This document shows positions 42,994 to 54,571 of a stretch of DNA of 64,000 nucleotides, one piece after another (position 1 is the first letter of the stretch; each line of letters begins with the position of its first letter). The stretch is from assembly GCA_964016875.1 (NCBI GenBank), contig OZ024721.1, positions 3,291,001 to 3,355,000 of the forward strand, given 5' to 3'. The notes beneath the pieces are model-generated. The model did not search any database. It was not told where the DNA came from and saw only the letters and a program-made list of their open reading frames with translations. Origin of the DNA: Fallopia convolvulus. Its lineage: Eukaryota; Streptophyta; Magnoliopsida; Caryophyllales; Polygonaceae. The position numbers were made by a program, and so were the translations under genes.

Positions 42994-44981
42994 AGCCGCC
43001 CTGATGAGATAAGATAAGTCGTCAAGCTAATGACGTTAAAGAAGCGCTTACAGGAGGCAACCCGGTCTTTAGTTTTTTACTTTTATTTTTTTCTTATGTT
43101 TTTGCTTTTTAGTTTAGATTTTTTTTAACCTTCTTTATACTAGGATAGAATACATTTGTTTGGGATAGCATTTTTGTGGGATTTTGCAGGGTCCTAAGCT
43201 TCAAATACGGGCTCAAAAAGACGAGAAAAGACGACTTTATATATGGTGCAACTTTGGGTATTTTTCGAACACTTGCAGGGGGGGTCTAGATCGACCCTAT
43301 TTGGGTCGTGCACGACCCTATCTAGAAATTCCGAAAATATCCCTTCTCCATTGAGGATTAACCATGATGAGTTCCACCCCCTTTCCAAGCTTCTAAGAGT
43401 TCTTTGTGAGTTTTCTTCTTCTTTTCTCTTTACTTTTTCATATCATTTTCATGCATGGGGACATTCCATGATTTAAGTATGGGGTGGGGGAAGAAGAAAT
43501 CTCACATGTTGTATATAATTGAGTCTTTTTGTGTTGGTTTTGTTTGTTAGTTTGTTAGTTTGTTTTGTTAAGAAAAAGAAATAAAAAAAAATGTCGAAAA
43601 ATGTCAAAAAATCCAAAAATATTTTTAGGATAAAGAAATGCTCCATCTTCGATGTCCTATGATGAGAACTAATTTTCATGCTTATCATATAATTCCTTTG
43701 GCATATTTGGATAGTATAGCCCAAGTCTTGAGAAATTACTTTTGTTTGTGAAAATTGACTTGTGATGAAATTGAGCATATGTGTCTTAAGTAGAAGTAAT
43801 TGCAATCCAACAAAAAAAATTACCTAGTGAGGAATTTTGGCCTTATAGGGAGAACATAAAAAATCCCTCTTCTTTTTCTTGTGTGATTTGCTCTCTTCAT
43901 GCATATATATCTCTTGTCATTGATATGGTTATTTATTTCTTGAAGCCGCTATGAGTTCGTTCATGCATGTTGATTATGATTAAGAACTTACCTTTCATAA
44001 GCCACTTTCTATCCTCTCTTTTACCTACCTTTACATTATCCTCTTTTTGAAGCCAATTTGAGCCTTAAGCCTTTTATTTTTAGCTCCACAAAATTACTCC
44101 CTAGCCAATGAAGCTTGACCCTATCCGGGGATTAGGACTTAGTGTTGGTTCGTGATGGTTTTGTTGAGTGAGATTGTTTGGTTCAAATGTGGGGTAATAT
44201 GAGTTGGGTAAAGTTAAGAGATCTTGCAGTTTGTTATGTAAAAGGATTTTGGTTCCCTAAATGCACATACAAATGAAGTGGAAAGTAAAGAAAAGAAAAA
44301 AATTGGTACCAACCTCCCACAGAAAAAATGAAGATCATAAGGGAGGAAAAGAAAAAAAAGAAAGAGTTGAATAGTGAATAATGTGCATGACCCAAATTTC
44401 CTTAATAATTAGAAGCAAGATAAGTTGGGATAAATGGGTGAGTGAAAGAAAAAGTGCATAAAGAAGAGAGGGTTTTGTTATCTTTTGAGAATTTTGGATG
44501 TGTGAGTTTTTAGGAGTCTTTGATTCCCGGATATCATTAGCACCACATGGCAAAATATCTCCACGCCTTATTGTTATTACCGAGCCCCATTACAACCCGG
44601 CCGAATGGAGTCTTCTATGAAGATTTCATTGAGCCTAAGTTCTTATGATGCTTGATGTGTTTTGACTTCTCTAGGTAGAGAGATTGGTGATATAAGTCTC
44701 AATGATAAAGTAGATGTTGAATAAAGATTGAGTTGAGAGTTGATATTAATAGCCTAAACACATGAGAGTTGAGAGAAACACATTAATATCCCTAGTGAGG
44801 TTGGATTGTGATTGCCTACGCTTGAGACTCATACATATGTGATGACGTTAAAATTACTTGTCTACTTTTTCACTTATGTTTAAAATGTTTTGACAAAGGC
44901 TATGCTTGAAGATTGTGTTATTGGTCTTGATTTTGCATGATTATTGCTTGAGGACAAGCAAGTCTAAGTATGGGGTATTTT
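42994..44981 (+). other. Non-coding 3' internal region of the Athila-like element
   Basis: No RT, integrase or envelope-like sequence is seen. A GGGTCGTGCACGACC copy occurs at about 43303. It ends in the polypurine tract next to 44982. The lack of pol makes the element dependent on others. Confidence 0.7.
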
Positions 44982-46383
44982 GATATCCGCTTTTTAGGTA
45001 GGTTTTAAGTGTCTAGATAGATTAGATTTAGTCGGTTTTCGTACTGTAGTTTTATGTTTTTGAGTCTTTTTGCTTTAGTTTTCGTATTTCCTTGAGATTC
45101 GGAAACTACGCATCTTTTGTGACTTTTTGTAGGCATTTTGGAGTTTAAACAAAGAATTTAGAGCCTTGCAAGAGAAGGTGGATGAGCTATGGACAAGCTA
45201 TGAGGTGATAAGCTAAGGAGAAGGCCGAAGAGGAGTGGGAACATGAAGAAAGGAGGTCGTCCACGAGGCAAGACGAGCAAAAACAACCTAAGATCGAACC
45301 AAATAGGTCGTGCACGAGCCAACATGAGCAGGCTAGACCCAACTAGAAAATCATGCCCTCAGGACCGACCCTAGGAGGGTCGTGCACGACCCACTTTGGG
45401 TCGTGCGTGGCGCCGACTTTGCCTTATTCCGTGATCTCTTAGATATATTCTATCTTTTTATTTTAGGAAGGTTGTTTTATCTTATTTCCTAGTTTAATCG
45501 GGGTTCCTTTTCCTCTATAAAAGGAGGTTAAACCCTTTAGTTCAAGGTTCCGGTTTTTTAGTTCGATTTTTATTCCCTTTTTTTGGCATTGGAGGAAGAC
45601 TTGGAGAACAAGTTGGAGACTTTTTGTAAGACTTCTTTTAGTTTAATTTGAGTTTTGGATTTGGATTGATCATGTCTTCTTCTTTCTTTTCCATGAGTGA
45701 GTAGTTTTCTTAGATTCTAGGGTTGGGTGAAAACCCAACACAATCATGCAAGTCTAAAACATGAATTCATAATTTGAATGCTTGATGATCTTATCTATCT
45801 ATCTTGTGCTAAGTTCCTTTGCGACAGTTGAGGCATGTCTTTCAATTAACCTAAAAGCGAAAGTGTAAAGTTGATTGCTTTGATTAGTTCTAATAGGATT
45901 ATTTGCGAAAGTTGATATTCCTAGGTTGAAGGATAGATAGAAAGTTGTTTAATTTGCAAAAGTCGATTGAATAACTTGAATTGTTTGCGAAGGTTGACTC
46001 TTCTATGATCTATATTGCATGATAGTTGTGAATTCTTGTTGGAATCATGTATGATTGTTGTTGTGGTAACCCTAGCCCTAGGATTTGTCTTTTCTATTGA
46101 TTAAAACTCGTGTCTTTGCTTCAATCTCGACCCATAAGTCGTGCTCGAACCTTTAGTTGTGTTTGTGTGTTCGTGTGTTTTTCTATGCCCAGGATCGACC
46201 CCCTTAGCGTCGTGCACGACCTCCTTTGGTTCGGTCTTGGCGTTGTTTGCTTGTTATTTGTTTGCTTTTCTTAGGTTATCAACTAATCTTTAGCACTATT
46301 CTCATTCATGTGGACGAACCTGACTCCGCTATACTCAGCGGGGTCTTGAATATAAATTTATTTGTTCATGAAACCCTTCAACA
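44982..46383 (+). repeat. 3' LTR of the Athila-like element
   Basis: 1402 bp, about 99% like the 5' LTR by eye; TATAAAAGG at 45516. Followed by CCTTC and copia gag. Confidence 0.92.
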
Positions 46384-46388
46384 CCTTC

Positions 46389-46960
46389 CACTCTTCACGA
46401 GTGAGTAATGCACTCTCCAAGCCCTTTTCAGATAATTCGTTCAATCTATCTTCATGAGCCTTTAGTGAACCGACAATTTCATCTACACTCTTAGTCTTTA
46501 AATCATAAAATTCCTCCATGGTTGTAGTGAATTGGACAAACTTGGAAGATGTGGATCTCAACATTTTTTTAACCACAATTTCTTCCTCAATTTTATGTCC
46601 AAGGTTTCTCAATTTACTAACATTCATGTTTAATCTAGTAGCATAATCATCTACAGATTCAGATTCTTTCATTCTGAGGCACTCATATTCTCTTAGAAGG
46701 GTTTGAATCTTTACCTCTTTGATTCGTTCGGTCCCTTCATTCATCATCTTGATCAGACCCCATGCCTCCTTTGCTGACTTCTTTGCTCCAATTTGCAAGA
46801 GCACGTCTTCACAAACTACTTGGAAAATGGATGCCAATGCCATCTTATCTTTCTTCGCATCAACATTTGTGGAACCTTCCACTGCTTCCCATAGTCCTTG
46901 CGTTGTGAGGAACACTTCCATTTTTATCGCCCACACCGTGTAGTTGGTCTTATTCAACAT
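46389..46960 (-). pseudogene. Copia gag N-terminal part
   Basis: MLNKTNYTVWAIKMEVFLTT, then LWEAVEG, AKEAWGLIKMMNEGTERIKE and LNMNVSKLRNLGHKIEEEIV: the UBN2-type gag of copia. The frame is open to the Athila insertion. Upstream of the ATG the frame seems to continue (DRITYPMLNKTN), so the true start may be slightly upstream. Confidence 0.88.
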
Positions 46961-47075
46961 AGGATACGTGATACGATCTTGCCTCCATTGATTTTCATGA
47001 AATCAGTGTCATCATCTATATCTTTGTCCTTTTGTTTCGACATGGTTATCTCTCCTTTTATGCTCTAATACCAAA

Positions 47076-47449
47076 TGAAGAGATAAACTAATTGGTATTG
47101 GAATCAACAAAGTGAAATTCACACACACGAACACAATGCTTATGAACAATACTGCATTAATGTATTGATCTTCTTCTATGTTCGACAGAACCAACAGTCT
47201 GTCTACATGAATTACACACATATATATAACACACACAAGCCTACAACAACCGACCCTAACTACCTTCTAGAGCGGTTACATTGACAGTTACCCAACCACT
47301 TCATGTGACAGGTATTTCCCCTGTGTTACACGTCAAAACATTTAACTTCTGTTTTTGACACCTTACAGACTTGACTACATATACATATATTAATAACTAT
47401 AGATACATATATAAGAACTAAGACAACCAATCAAGCTTATGTTCCTTCA
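47076..47449 (-). repeat. Copia 5' LTR (complete)
   Basis: 374 bp, TG...CA on the minus strand. The adjacent primer-binding site lies at 47062-47073 on its inner side. Five bases on its outer side (CACCT) cannot be matched, because the other end of the element is truncated. Confidence 0.9.
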
Positions 47450-47454
47450 CACCT

Positions 47455-47650
47455 CACGTTTTAGGATCAACTCCACTGTTTACCTCGTCTGGCCCCGATC
47501 AGAAAGCTTGGCTAGTATCCCTTCAAGAACCCGCCCTCGTAAAGCCTCGATCCGATCCTTCCAAGGCGCTAGTATCCCTTCAAGAACCCGCTGGCTTGGC
47601 TAGTATCCCTTCAAGAACCCGCCCCCGCAAAGCTCGTCCTACACCACTCA
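47455..47650 (+). pseudogene. F-box gene scraps with triplicated segment
   Basis: TACCTCGTCTGGCCCCGATC, AGCTTGGCTAGTATCCCTTC and GATCCGATCCTTCCAAGG match 57500-57560 of the F-box gene. CTAGTATCCCTTCAAGAACC occurs three times (about 47512, 47569 and 47600), a small tandem expansion. It may be the far side of the F-box copy cut at 33845. Confidence 0.65.
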
Positions 47651-48682
47651 TCCATTTCCTCCACAACAAAGGAAGTTGGGGGAGAAAACAAGTCTGAGTA
47701 CGAATGGCCTTTTGGAGTCCAAAGCCTGGTGAAAGTCCCACTTGCAAGGTGGAATACCATATGTTTTTAGTCGACAATAGCTTGAACACATTTACATCTG
47801 AACTTAGGGAAGTCGGTGATGAAAACGCAATTCCCTTCCCGCCAAGAATGAGGAAGAAGTCGAGCTGAGATTGAAAAGGAGCAATGATAAGTGATGAAGA
47901 AAATCCTATTCCCCAAACCCTCAACTTTCTCACTCAATATCCTAATATTATTGTTGTGGTTTTTTCCATTCGTCAATATAAGTTTTAGCCTATAGATTTC
48001 ACATGCAGAGGGAATGTAGTTTTTGTAAGATATCCAAACCATATACAAATCTCCATCAGATGCCAGGAATTGCACCCAAAAACACTCGACGAAATCTTCC
48101 TTGAAAGGCTTGTCCGTTGCTTGAACCAACTGCAAATTTGTACAATCAAGAAGGTAAATATGGCCTCGTACATCAACATCAAAGATCCGTCCATTGAATT
48201 TCACAAAGTCAACAATTCTGTTGTGCATCTTGACATCATTGTTGTCGCTTCCGCCGACGTGGCCTAACTCAAGCTTAAACACAAAATATATAATGTCTGG
48301 ATATGAACATAACCCAACCAATTGGCTACATTTAGATTCTTTTGATATATCGGATACCAAAACCACCTTTCGTGTGTACTCAACTCCATGCAACGCGCAC
48401 AGTGTCTGTTATGACCGTTAAATCTGGCAATAGGGGTTTGTGTTGTGGCGATCCAGTCGGCGTCGCCATTTGTAAAAGTTTGAAGTTGAGAGCAAAAAGC
48501 TTGATTTATATTTACCAAAATTGATCGTACATATAGAGTTTAGTAGGGCATCAGAACAAACCCTATAAACTAGCTAGGATCTAGATAAACTACAATCTAA
48601 ACTAGAAGATATTAGAAGATAAATGCAGATAATTACAAGGAATAATATTAACAAATAATACAATTATAATATTATCCTAACA

Positions 48683-49160
48683 GGCCCCCGCAAGCTAATG
48701 GTCGGGGACGAACATGAAGCTTGGAACGCATAGTCTGAAAACGATGAGTCCCTACAGCTTTGGTGAAGACATCAACGATTTGATCAAGAGAACGAACATG
48801 GTAGACAACGAGCTCTCCAGAGGCAACCTGTTCGCGCACAAAGTGGTAGTCGATCTTGATGTGTTTAGATCGCTGATGGAATACGGGATTAGCATAAAGA
48901 AAGGTAGCACTCAAATTGTCACATAAAAGTATAGGCGAGTTAGCAATAGAAACGCCCATTTCATGTAACAATTGTTGTAACCAAATAAGATTAGCAACAA
49001 CAAAAGCAATGGCCCTATATTCAGCTTTAGTACTAGAGCGAGCTACTACCTTCTGCTTCCGAGATGACCAACTGATAAGGTTACCACCAAAATAGATAGC
49101 AAAACCATGTTGAGAGCGACAATCATCAGGATCAGACACGTCATCCCATGCAATGACCAC
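48683..49160 (-). pseudogene. Copia RNase H C-terminal domain in the small element
   Basis: DCRSQHGFAIYFGGNLISWS, KQKVVARSSTKAEYRAIAFV, HQRSKHIKIDYHFVREQVAS and QIVDVFTKAV. Open for 162 codons; RT is absent upstream. Confidence 0.85.
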
Positions 49161-49650
49161 TCGATCTCAAACACACTCCCTTAAACCGAAATCCATGCTA
49201 GCCACAAAATTCCCTCTACCACATGCCCTAATCGCTAATCCCGAACCAAAATTGTTTCATCAAGCCACAAAAAACCCTAATTGGCAACATGCTATGCAAT
49301 TAGAATATGATGCTCTGATGAAAAATGGGACCGTGATGAGTTGGCTGAAAGTCTATGTGTTGTGTCCGATGAAGATCTGGTCTCTTATATATTGATTGGC
49401 CTAGGATTGCAGTTTGCGTCCTTTCGATTAGCATTTGCTATGCACAAAGATGTTGTCTCATCTGATGATCTTCTCGGCCTTCTCCTACAAGAGGAACAAC
49501 GGATGGAAGAAGACTCTCGATCGCCGATTGATTCTGTTGAGCCTTTTGCGAACATCGCCTCCTCCCAAGCTCGCCGAGGCCGTGGTCGTGGTCACCCCTC
49601 CTCTGATCGCAGCACTGGTGCTGGTTCTGAGCGACCTGAAAGCTCTAATA
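49150..49650 (+). pseudogene. Copia RT N-end joined to gag piece, opposite strand
   Basis: MTTRSQTHSLKPKSMLATKF and NPNWQHAMQLEYDALMKNGT (start of copia RT) end at about 49330. They are followed directly by gag C-part ELAESLCVVSDEDLVSYILI, VSSDDLLGLLLQEEQRME and a Gly/Arg-rich end (ARRGRGRG). The order RT then gag, and opposite strand to the RNase H next to it, show inversion plus deletion. Confidence 0.8.
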
Positions 49651-50082
49651 CCATGTAAAAGTTTGAAGTTGAGAGCAAAAAGCTTGATCTATATTTACCA
49701 AAATTGATCGTACATATAGAGTTTAGTAGGGAATTAGAACAAACCCTATAAACTAGGATCTAGATAAACTACAATCTAAACTAGAAGATATTAGAAGATA
49801 AATACAGATAATTACAAGGAATAATATTAACAAATAATACAATTATAATATTATCCTAACACTATTCATCTCGCTCTTGGAAAGCGCGTGGTGGAGGACG
49901 AACTTTCCGGGGGCGAGTTATTCGGCGGGGGAGGGGGTGGAGGATCGCCATGATCGGCAAACGGACCGAAATTGAACGATTTCACTAGGGTTTCCGAGGC
50001 CGTCGGAGATGGTTCCGAGCAACTCCGGCGGAAGATCGGCCCAATCAACCGATGTTGCTTTTCTTGGCTCAAAATCCATCAT

Positions 50083-50504
50083 AGTGATCGTGATGTAGAG
50101 AGGTTTGTGGTTTGAAACAGATTTTTTTTGGTCAGATTTCAATCAGATTTAATATATATAAGAGTCAGGAGATTAATTTCTACCCAAAAAAAATAGCCAG
50201 AACATTCATTATAAGGTTTTAATTAAGAAATAAAAGAAATGCGTAATCATCATATATATAAGTCGTAATAATTCAAGCCCTATGACATTTCTTAGTCTTA
50301 AAAATACATAATGATAATCTGAAAATTAATATTGATCTTGTGGTATTATTTGGGAGTTTTGATGAATTTGGGAGCTTCCTTTGTAAGGCTTGGAAAAAAA
50401 ACAAAAAAAAAGAGACAAGATCCTAAAAGTACGACAAGCATTCCTTCTACGATTTTCATGGTTGCTTCCACCAAATATACTAGGCGGCTCCAATCCTTCG
50501 GCCG
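50083..50504. other. Upstream region of F-box pseudogene and spacer
   Basis: AT-rich, with no recognised feature. The duplicated block copy III starts near 50505 (CGTGAGTTTCAACTACAG). Confidence 0.4.
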
Positions 50505-50959
50505 CCGTGAGTTTCAACTACAGCCCTGTCGATATACTCCACTTCTTGAGGGGATATAAGTTTAACTAAGTTACTTGTGATGCAAGCTAAGTTTGAACTA
50601 GCGGTGTTCAACGGGTGGGGCGACCCGACCCTGACACGACTTGCGATCCATGCGGGTTGGGTCACGGGTCGATTTTTTTTATTTCGCAAGTTGCGGAGTC
50701 CGGTCGGGTCAAACCCGCACGGGTCGAATTTTTTTATTTTTTTAAAAAATATATATTTTTATAATTTTATCAATCTATAAACTATTTTTTATAAAAAAAT
50801 CGTTGCATTTACGGGTCGACCAAAAAGCCCAACGAGTTTTTTTATAAAAATTACATGTTTTTAGGTTAAAAAAATACATGTTTTTAGGTCGACCAGCAAA
50901 CCCTCAAAAAGCTCATCCTGCGCCACGTGCTCTTGAGCAATTAGATGAATAGCGCAACC

Positions 50960-51885
50960 TTTGGCGTCACCAACATATGGTCTAAATGGTGTAATAAATG
51001 TATCAATAGGAATGATTCAGTTTGGGACATCACGACTAGGGACAACGACATCTTGCTTTGGAAGTCCATTCTTCGCATTCGAGATGAACTAAAAAGCACA
51101 CATAACATTATTGGCACTACGAACTGGAATCGTATCTGGACCTGCAGCAACTCTGGCACGATTTGCCGAGATCTTTATGAGATATGGAGATACAAGGGAC
51201 CGGTTATTGGCTGGGTAATGTCATTTGGAAATATCATATTATTCCAAGATGCACCTTCATTGTCTGGCTTGCCGCTAGGGACCTGACCTGAATCGAGATA
51301 GGCTTCACAAGTTTGGCTTGCTCCAATCAAATCTTTTCCCTAGCCTCTTTGTTCTGTTGCTGTTGAGACTTCTTAGCATACTTGGTTTGATTGCCCTTTT
51401 TCCAATGCAGTGATTTCATATGTGATGAATTGGGTCGGCGTTGGAATTGTGTTGAATGGCATGAGCGATTGGATTCTATGGTTAGCTTCTAGCAACCATA
51501 AAAAGTCAATTATTTTTAAGCTTAGGATTACAGCCTTTACAACTGCATCATATGCCATTTGGAACCATATAAATGGTGTTTGCTTTCAAAGTGAGATTCC
51601 AAATCCTATTGTGTGTGCTTAGAAAGCCATTCGCCTCACCAAGGAACGACATCGAGCCAAGGTCAAGGACCCCAAGAACGTCCTTCGTCATTGGATCAAC
51701 TAAAACTCCTGATTTGTAAAACTGTCGTAGATCTAGGTTGATGGTATATTTGAGCTGAAATTTATTTTCTGTCTCAGTGCTCAACTCTTAACTCCTATCC
51801 TTTTGAGGTTGATACCTTGTGTTGTGAGATTGTTGACCATGGGGCCTTTCCATGTTAATGCGAGAACTTGCTTACTTTTGCTAAG
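50960..51885 (+). mobile_element. L1 LINE 3' end fragment, copy III
   Basis: TATGGTCTAAATGGTGTAAT to TTACTTTTGCTAAG, colinear with 24366-25267. It shows zf-RVT remnants and the C-tail (SIIFKLRITAFTTASYAIWN). It is not coding as a whole. Confidence 0.8.
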
Positions 51886-53611
51886 TTATAGCTTGCATAT
51901 AGGAGTAGTTTAGATGCATGTTTTTGATATGCTGTATTTCATATAGCATAATTAGGACTAGATAATACATTTTATATATAGATTTAGGTCCATTTAGTGC
52001 TTGTAACGATATATGAGTAGAAGACCGAAGACTTGAAGAAATTGGAAGAATTGAAGTCGGGATTAGAAGATCGAGAAGCGAAGGCCGCGGAGATGAGCAG
52101 TCCGCGGTGGAGCAAGAATTCAGTGCCGCGATCGCGGAGGCCTAAGGCCGCGGTCGCGGGTCAGCGTTGACTCAGAGGGAGAATTCTACAGCTCCGCGCT
52201 CGCGGAGGTTGTTCACCGCGCTCGCGGAGGTCCACGTCAGCATAATTCCGAGGCGGCGATTGCTCTTTCTATCTATCTATTTTATCTTATTTCCGAATTT
52301 ATTTTATTTCGTACTCTTAGCCGAGACTATTTGGAGCTAGTTTTTCAGCTTTGTTTGGGATTCTCTTGGAGACTTAATTTCAGACTTTGGTATTTTCTCT
52401 CTTATGGAGAACTAAACTTCTTAGATTCTATTCAAGTTGAAGCTTTTCAGACTCAAGTTGTTGTGAGATTCGTCTTTACAGGTTTATTTCTGCAGGTTAT
52501 TTCAATTCTCTTGTGCGTAATTATTATTGATTGTGTTAATTCTTTCAGGCCTAGCTAACTTGTTGGAATTAATATTATCTATTGCTAGATCTAGGTTTTC
52601 TCGTAGCAAAACCTAATCTTTGTAGCAACTCAATTGGTTTAGGACTCGTTGGACTAAAACAATGGGGAAGAGATTTGAATGCATGTTAATTGTTTGACTC
52701 GTTGGAATTCAATTGCATGTATCCTATTTATCCTTGTTCTTATTGCTAGTATTCATATTATTTATGATCGTTTCATGAGTAATTTGGATATTAAGTTTGC
52801 ATGTCTCGTTGCCATGTCTGAATTCTGATCAGGATAGGAATAACTAAAAGGAATAACTTGTTTGAATCTAGGATCAATAACTTGAGGAAGAAAAGTGGAT
52901 GCTTGAATAGGATTGCTTTTCCTAATTGATAAAAATCCAACTTTTGCCCTGTTTGATTGCTTGCTTTGTTTGTTTCAATTCTTAGTTTTAGTTTTAATTC
53001 ACAAAATCCCCCCTTTTTGTTACTTCTTTGAGTTGATAATAATAAAACTTAGGATACAAGTGTCTCTTGGGTTCGACCCCGACTTACCGACTATACTAGT
53101 TGAGTAACTAGGGAATTATTTTTGATTTGGCACGACGACTTTCAGCCAGTCAGTTTTATATATGTTTTAGCTAGTTTTAGGTTGGTTTTTATGTAGATTT
53201 TAGGTTTCTGTATTGTCGGGTATTATGCCCTGGTTTGCTCGGTTTTGCAGGTTTTAGGTTCAGGAGCAACAACGGAGCGAGGTGTAGATTGATCATGGCG
53301 ATGGTGGACGAGCTAAAGGAAGCTAGGAGGTGTTGCAATGAAGATGGAAGAAGTAGGAATGAAGAGCCAAGAAGAAGGAGAAAGCTCGATGTGCTAACCC
53401 AAGCATTCATCCCGCGTAATCCAAACTGAAGTACAATTGCGCGGGGAAGCACATTGCGCGGCCACGCATTTGAGTCAAGCCGCGCATTATTGGATTTCAC
53501 GCGGACATGATTTTGGGCCGAGCTCTTGGTTTTGGGCTTGATATTCGGGCTTTATTATATCTTGGCCGAGTTTGTGTGTTAATGATATATCTTTTGAGGG
53601 TTATTTTTAGA

Positions 53612-53650
<39 letters not shown>

Positions 53651-54486
53651 TATGTTAGTTTATTTTATCATAACTTGGATCATACTTTTGGAGGCTAGGG
53701 TTTTTCTCTTTGGAGGTAGACTTTGAAACCTTTGTAAGTTTGATTTTAATTTAATTATGCATTGCTAAATCTCTTGTGTTTGACTAGTTATTGAAATCAT
53801 AGATTGCATAATATTGTGAGGTTCTGATTGATTCTCAACAACTTGAATAGGTTTTATTCCCTGTGCTTAATTGAATCAGAATTATTCTAGAGTTTTGTTA
53901 GATTAGCTACCGAATAGAATTTCTAGATAATTTACAACTAATCTGATCAAGTCCCATTCGAGATTGATTAGATAAAGTAGCAACTATAATTGTTTGGGCC
54001 TGTTCGGGCTTTTTAGTTGTAGAAGGGAATAAACCACATATAACTTGATTAGCTGTTTGCGTTGAGTATTTGTTTCTATCAATACTTTGAACTTAAAGCC
54101 GTCGTTTAATTGAATCTAGACGTTGTTCTAGGTTGTTAGATGATTAGGGTTGTTCAGACTGTTAGCTCTTTCAACTAAATATAAAGTTTTGGATAATAAT
54201 CCACGGTAGATTATTCAAGGGAATTGAGAATCAAAAGAATGAATGATCAATAAGTATATCTATGATAGATGTAACTAGTTGAACATATTTCTCTCATATA
54301 TTTACAATCAAACTTTGCATTCATAGTTAGTTCTTAGTTTGCATATTAGATTAGATTTTCATTCAAAACCCCCCCTTTGGTTACTTGGCACATAAGTAAT
54401 AACATTAATACACGAGTCCTTGTGGGATCGACCCTTAAGTTAGGATTCTTTGATAGGTATTAACGACCACTGAAAATACCTCATCA
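51886..54486 (+). mobile_element. Inserted LTR-like sequences (Athila/Tat-like), no coding domains
   Basis: Insertion between two copies of CTAAG (51881-51885, 54487-54491) within the LINE fragment; the paralogue in copy I gives the empty site. The first part (to about 53150) and second part (to 54486) each have the build of a long Athila/Tat-type LTR. Each has a CG-rich patch (52080-52245 with CCGCG(A/G)TCGCGG; 53430-53515 with GCGCGG/CCGCGC), a TTGCGTAATTATT-style middle, then a CTTGGGTTCGACCC or TGTGGGATCGACCC ending. No gag or pol is seen. Probably two solo LTRs, one inside or next to the other. The left end is TTATAGC rather than TG, so boundaries are uncertain. Confidence 0.6.
53614..53649. 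repeat. (AT)n microsatellite
   Basis: About 17 AT units without interruption, within the second LTR-like segment. It produces a spurious IYIYIY reading frame. Confidence 0.95.
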
Positions 54487-54571
54487 CTAAGCTCTTTTTG
54501 CAAATGTTTATTTTTATTTATCAATTGGAAATTTACCCTTTTCCAAAAAACGCTTCTAGATGAATCACCGC

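Larger units (their letters stand above)
38901..46383 (+). mobile_element. Athila-like Ty3/gypsy element, gag-protease only, inside copia gag
   Basis: The LTRs are 38901-40302 and 44982-46383, both 1402 bp and differing at only about 11 sites, so young. The target duplication CCTTC lies at 38896-38900 and 46384-46388; removing the element restores the copia frame (EEWKAKEKGK). Gag is 40390-42993 with an aspartic protease. No RT, RNase H or integrase is present. About 2 kb of non-coding sequence leads to ATTGCTTGAGGACAAGC and AGTATGGGGTATT (polypurine tract) before the 3' LTR, a typical Athila/Tat 3' arrangement. The 5' internal start is replaced by copia sequence (40303-40392). Confidence 0.9.
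36003..47449 (-). mobile_element. Ty1/copia retrotransposon, defective, split by an Athila-like element
   Basis: On the minus strand. The 5' LTR is 47076-47449 (TGAAGGAACATAAGC...CTCTTCA). A TGGTATTAGAGC primer-binding site (complementary to initiator tRNA-Met) lies at 47073-47062. Then gag, protease start, integrase C-end, RT and RNase H follow. Polypurine tract AAGGGGGAGAA (36330-36341) and 3' LTR 36003-36329 come last; the 3' LTR lacks its last 45-50 bases at the junction with element C. LTRs differ at about 3%. Coding parts carry frameshifts, in-frame stops and an internal deletion, so it is dead. Confidence 0.92.
48471..49861 (-). mobile_element. Small copia derivative with rearranged interior
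   Basis: The LTRs are 48471-48682 (212 bp) and 49654-49861 (208 bp), TG..CA, nearly identical. Target duplication CCATT/CTATT (48466-48470, 49862-49866). TGGTATTAGAGC primer-binding site (minus strand) abuts 49654. The polypurine tract lies inside the CAGGCCCCCGCAAG region at 48683. The 971-bp interior holds copia RNase H on the minus strand (48683-49160) but the RT N-terminus plus a gag piece on the plus strand (49150-49650). It cannot encode a working polyprotein; it is probably mobilised in trans. Confidence 0.9.
47640..50082 (-). pseudogene. F-box/DUF295 pseudogene, split by a small copia element
   Basis: The N-terminus is at 50082-49918 (MMDFEPRKATSVDWADLPPE, then FRSVCRSWRSSTPSPAE): an F-box. 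It then lacks about 60 codons relative to the copy at 63.5 kb. The small copia element 48471-49861 follows. After it come GDADWIATTQTPIARFNGHN and, after a frame change near 48395, SQLVGLCSYPDIIYFVFKLE, VKFNGRIFDVDVRGHIYLLD and SISARLLPHSWREGNCVFI, the DUF295 domain. A stop at 47767 and further frame change precede the usual C-end. Non-functional. By family, intact members are SCF substrate receptors of unknown target. Confidence 0.85.

Noticed and set aside
53507..53698. ORF containing IYIYIYIYIY
   Set aside because: Produced by the (AT)n microsatellite at 53614-53649.
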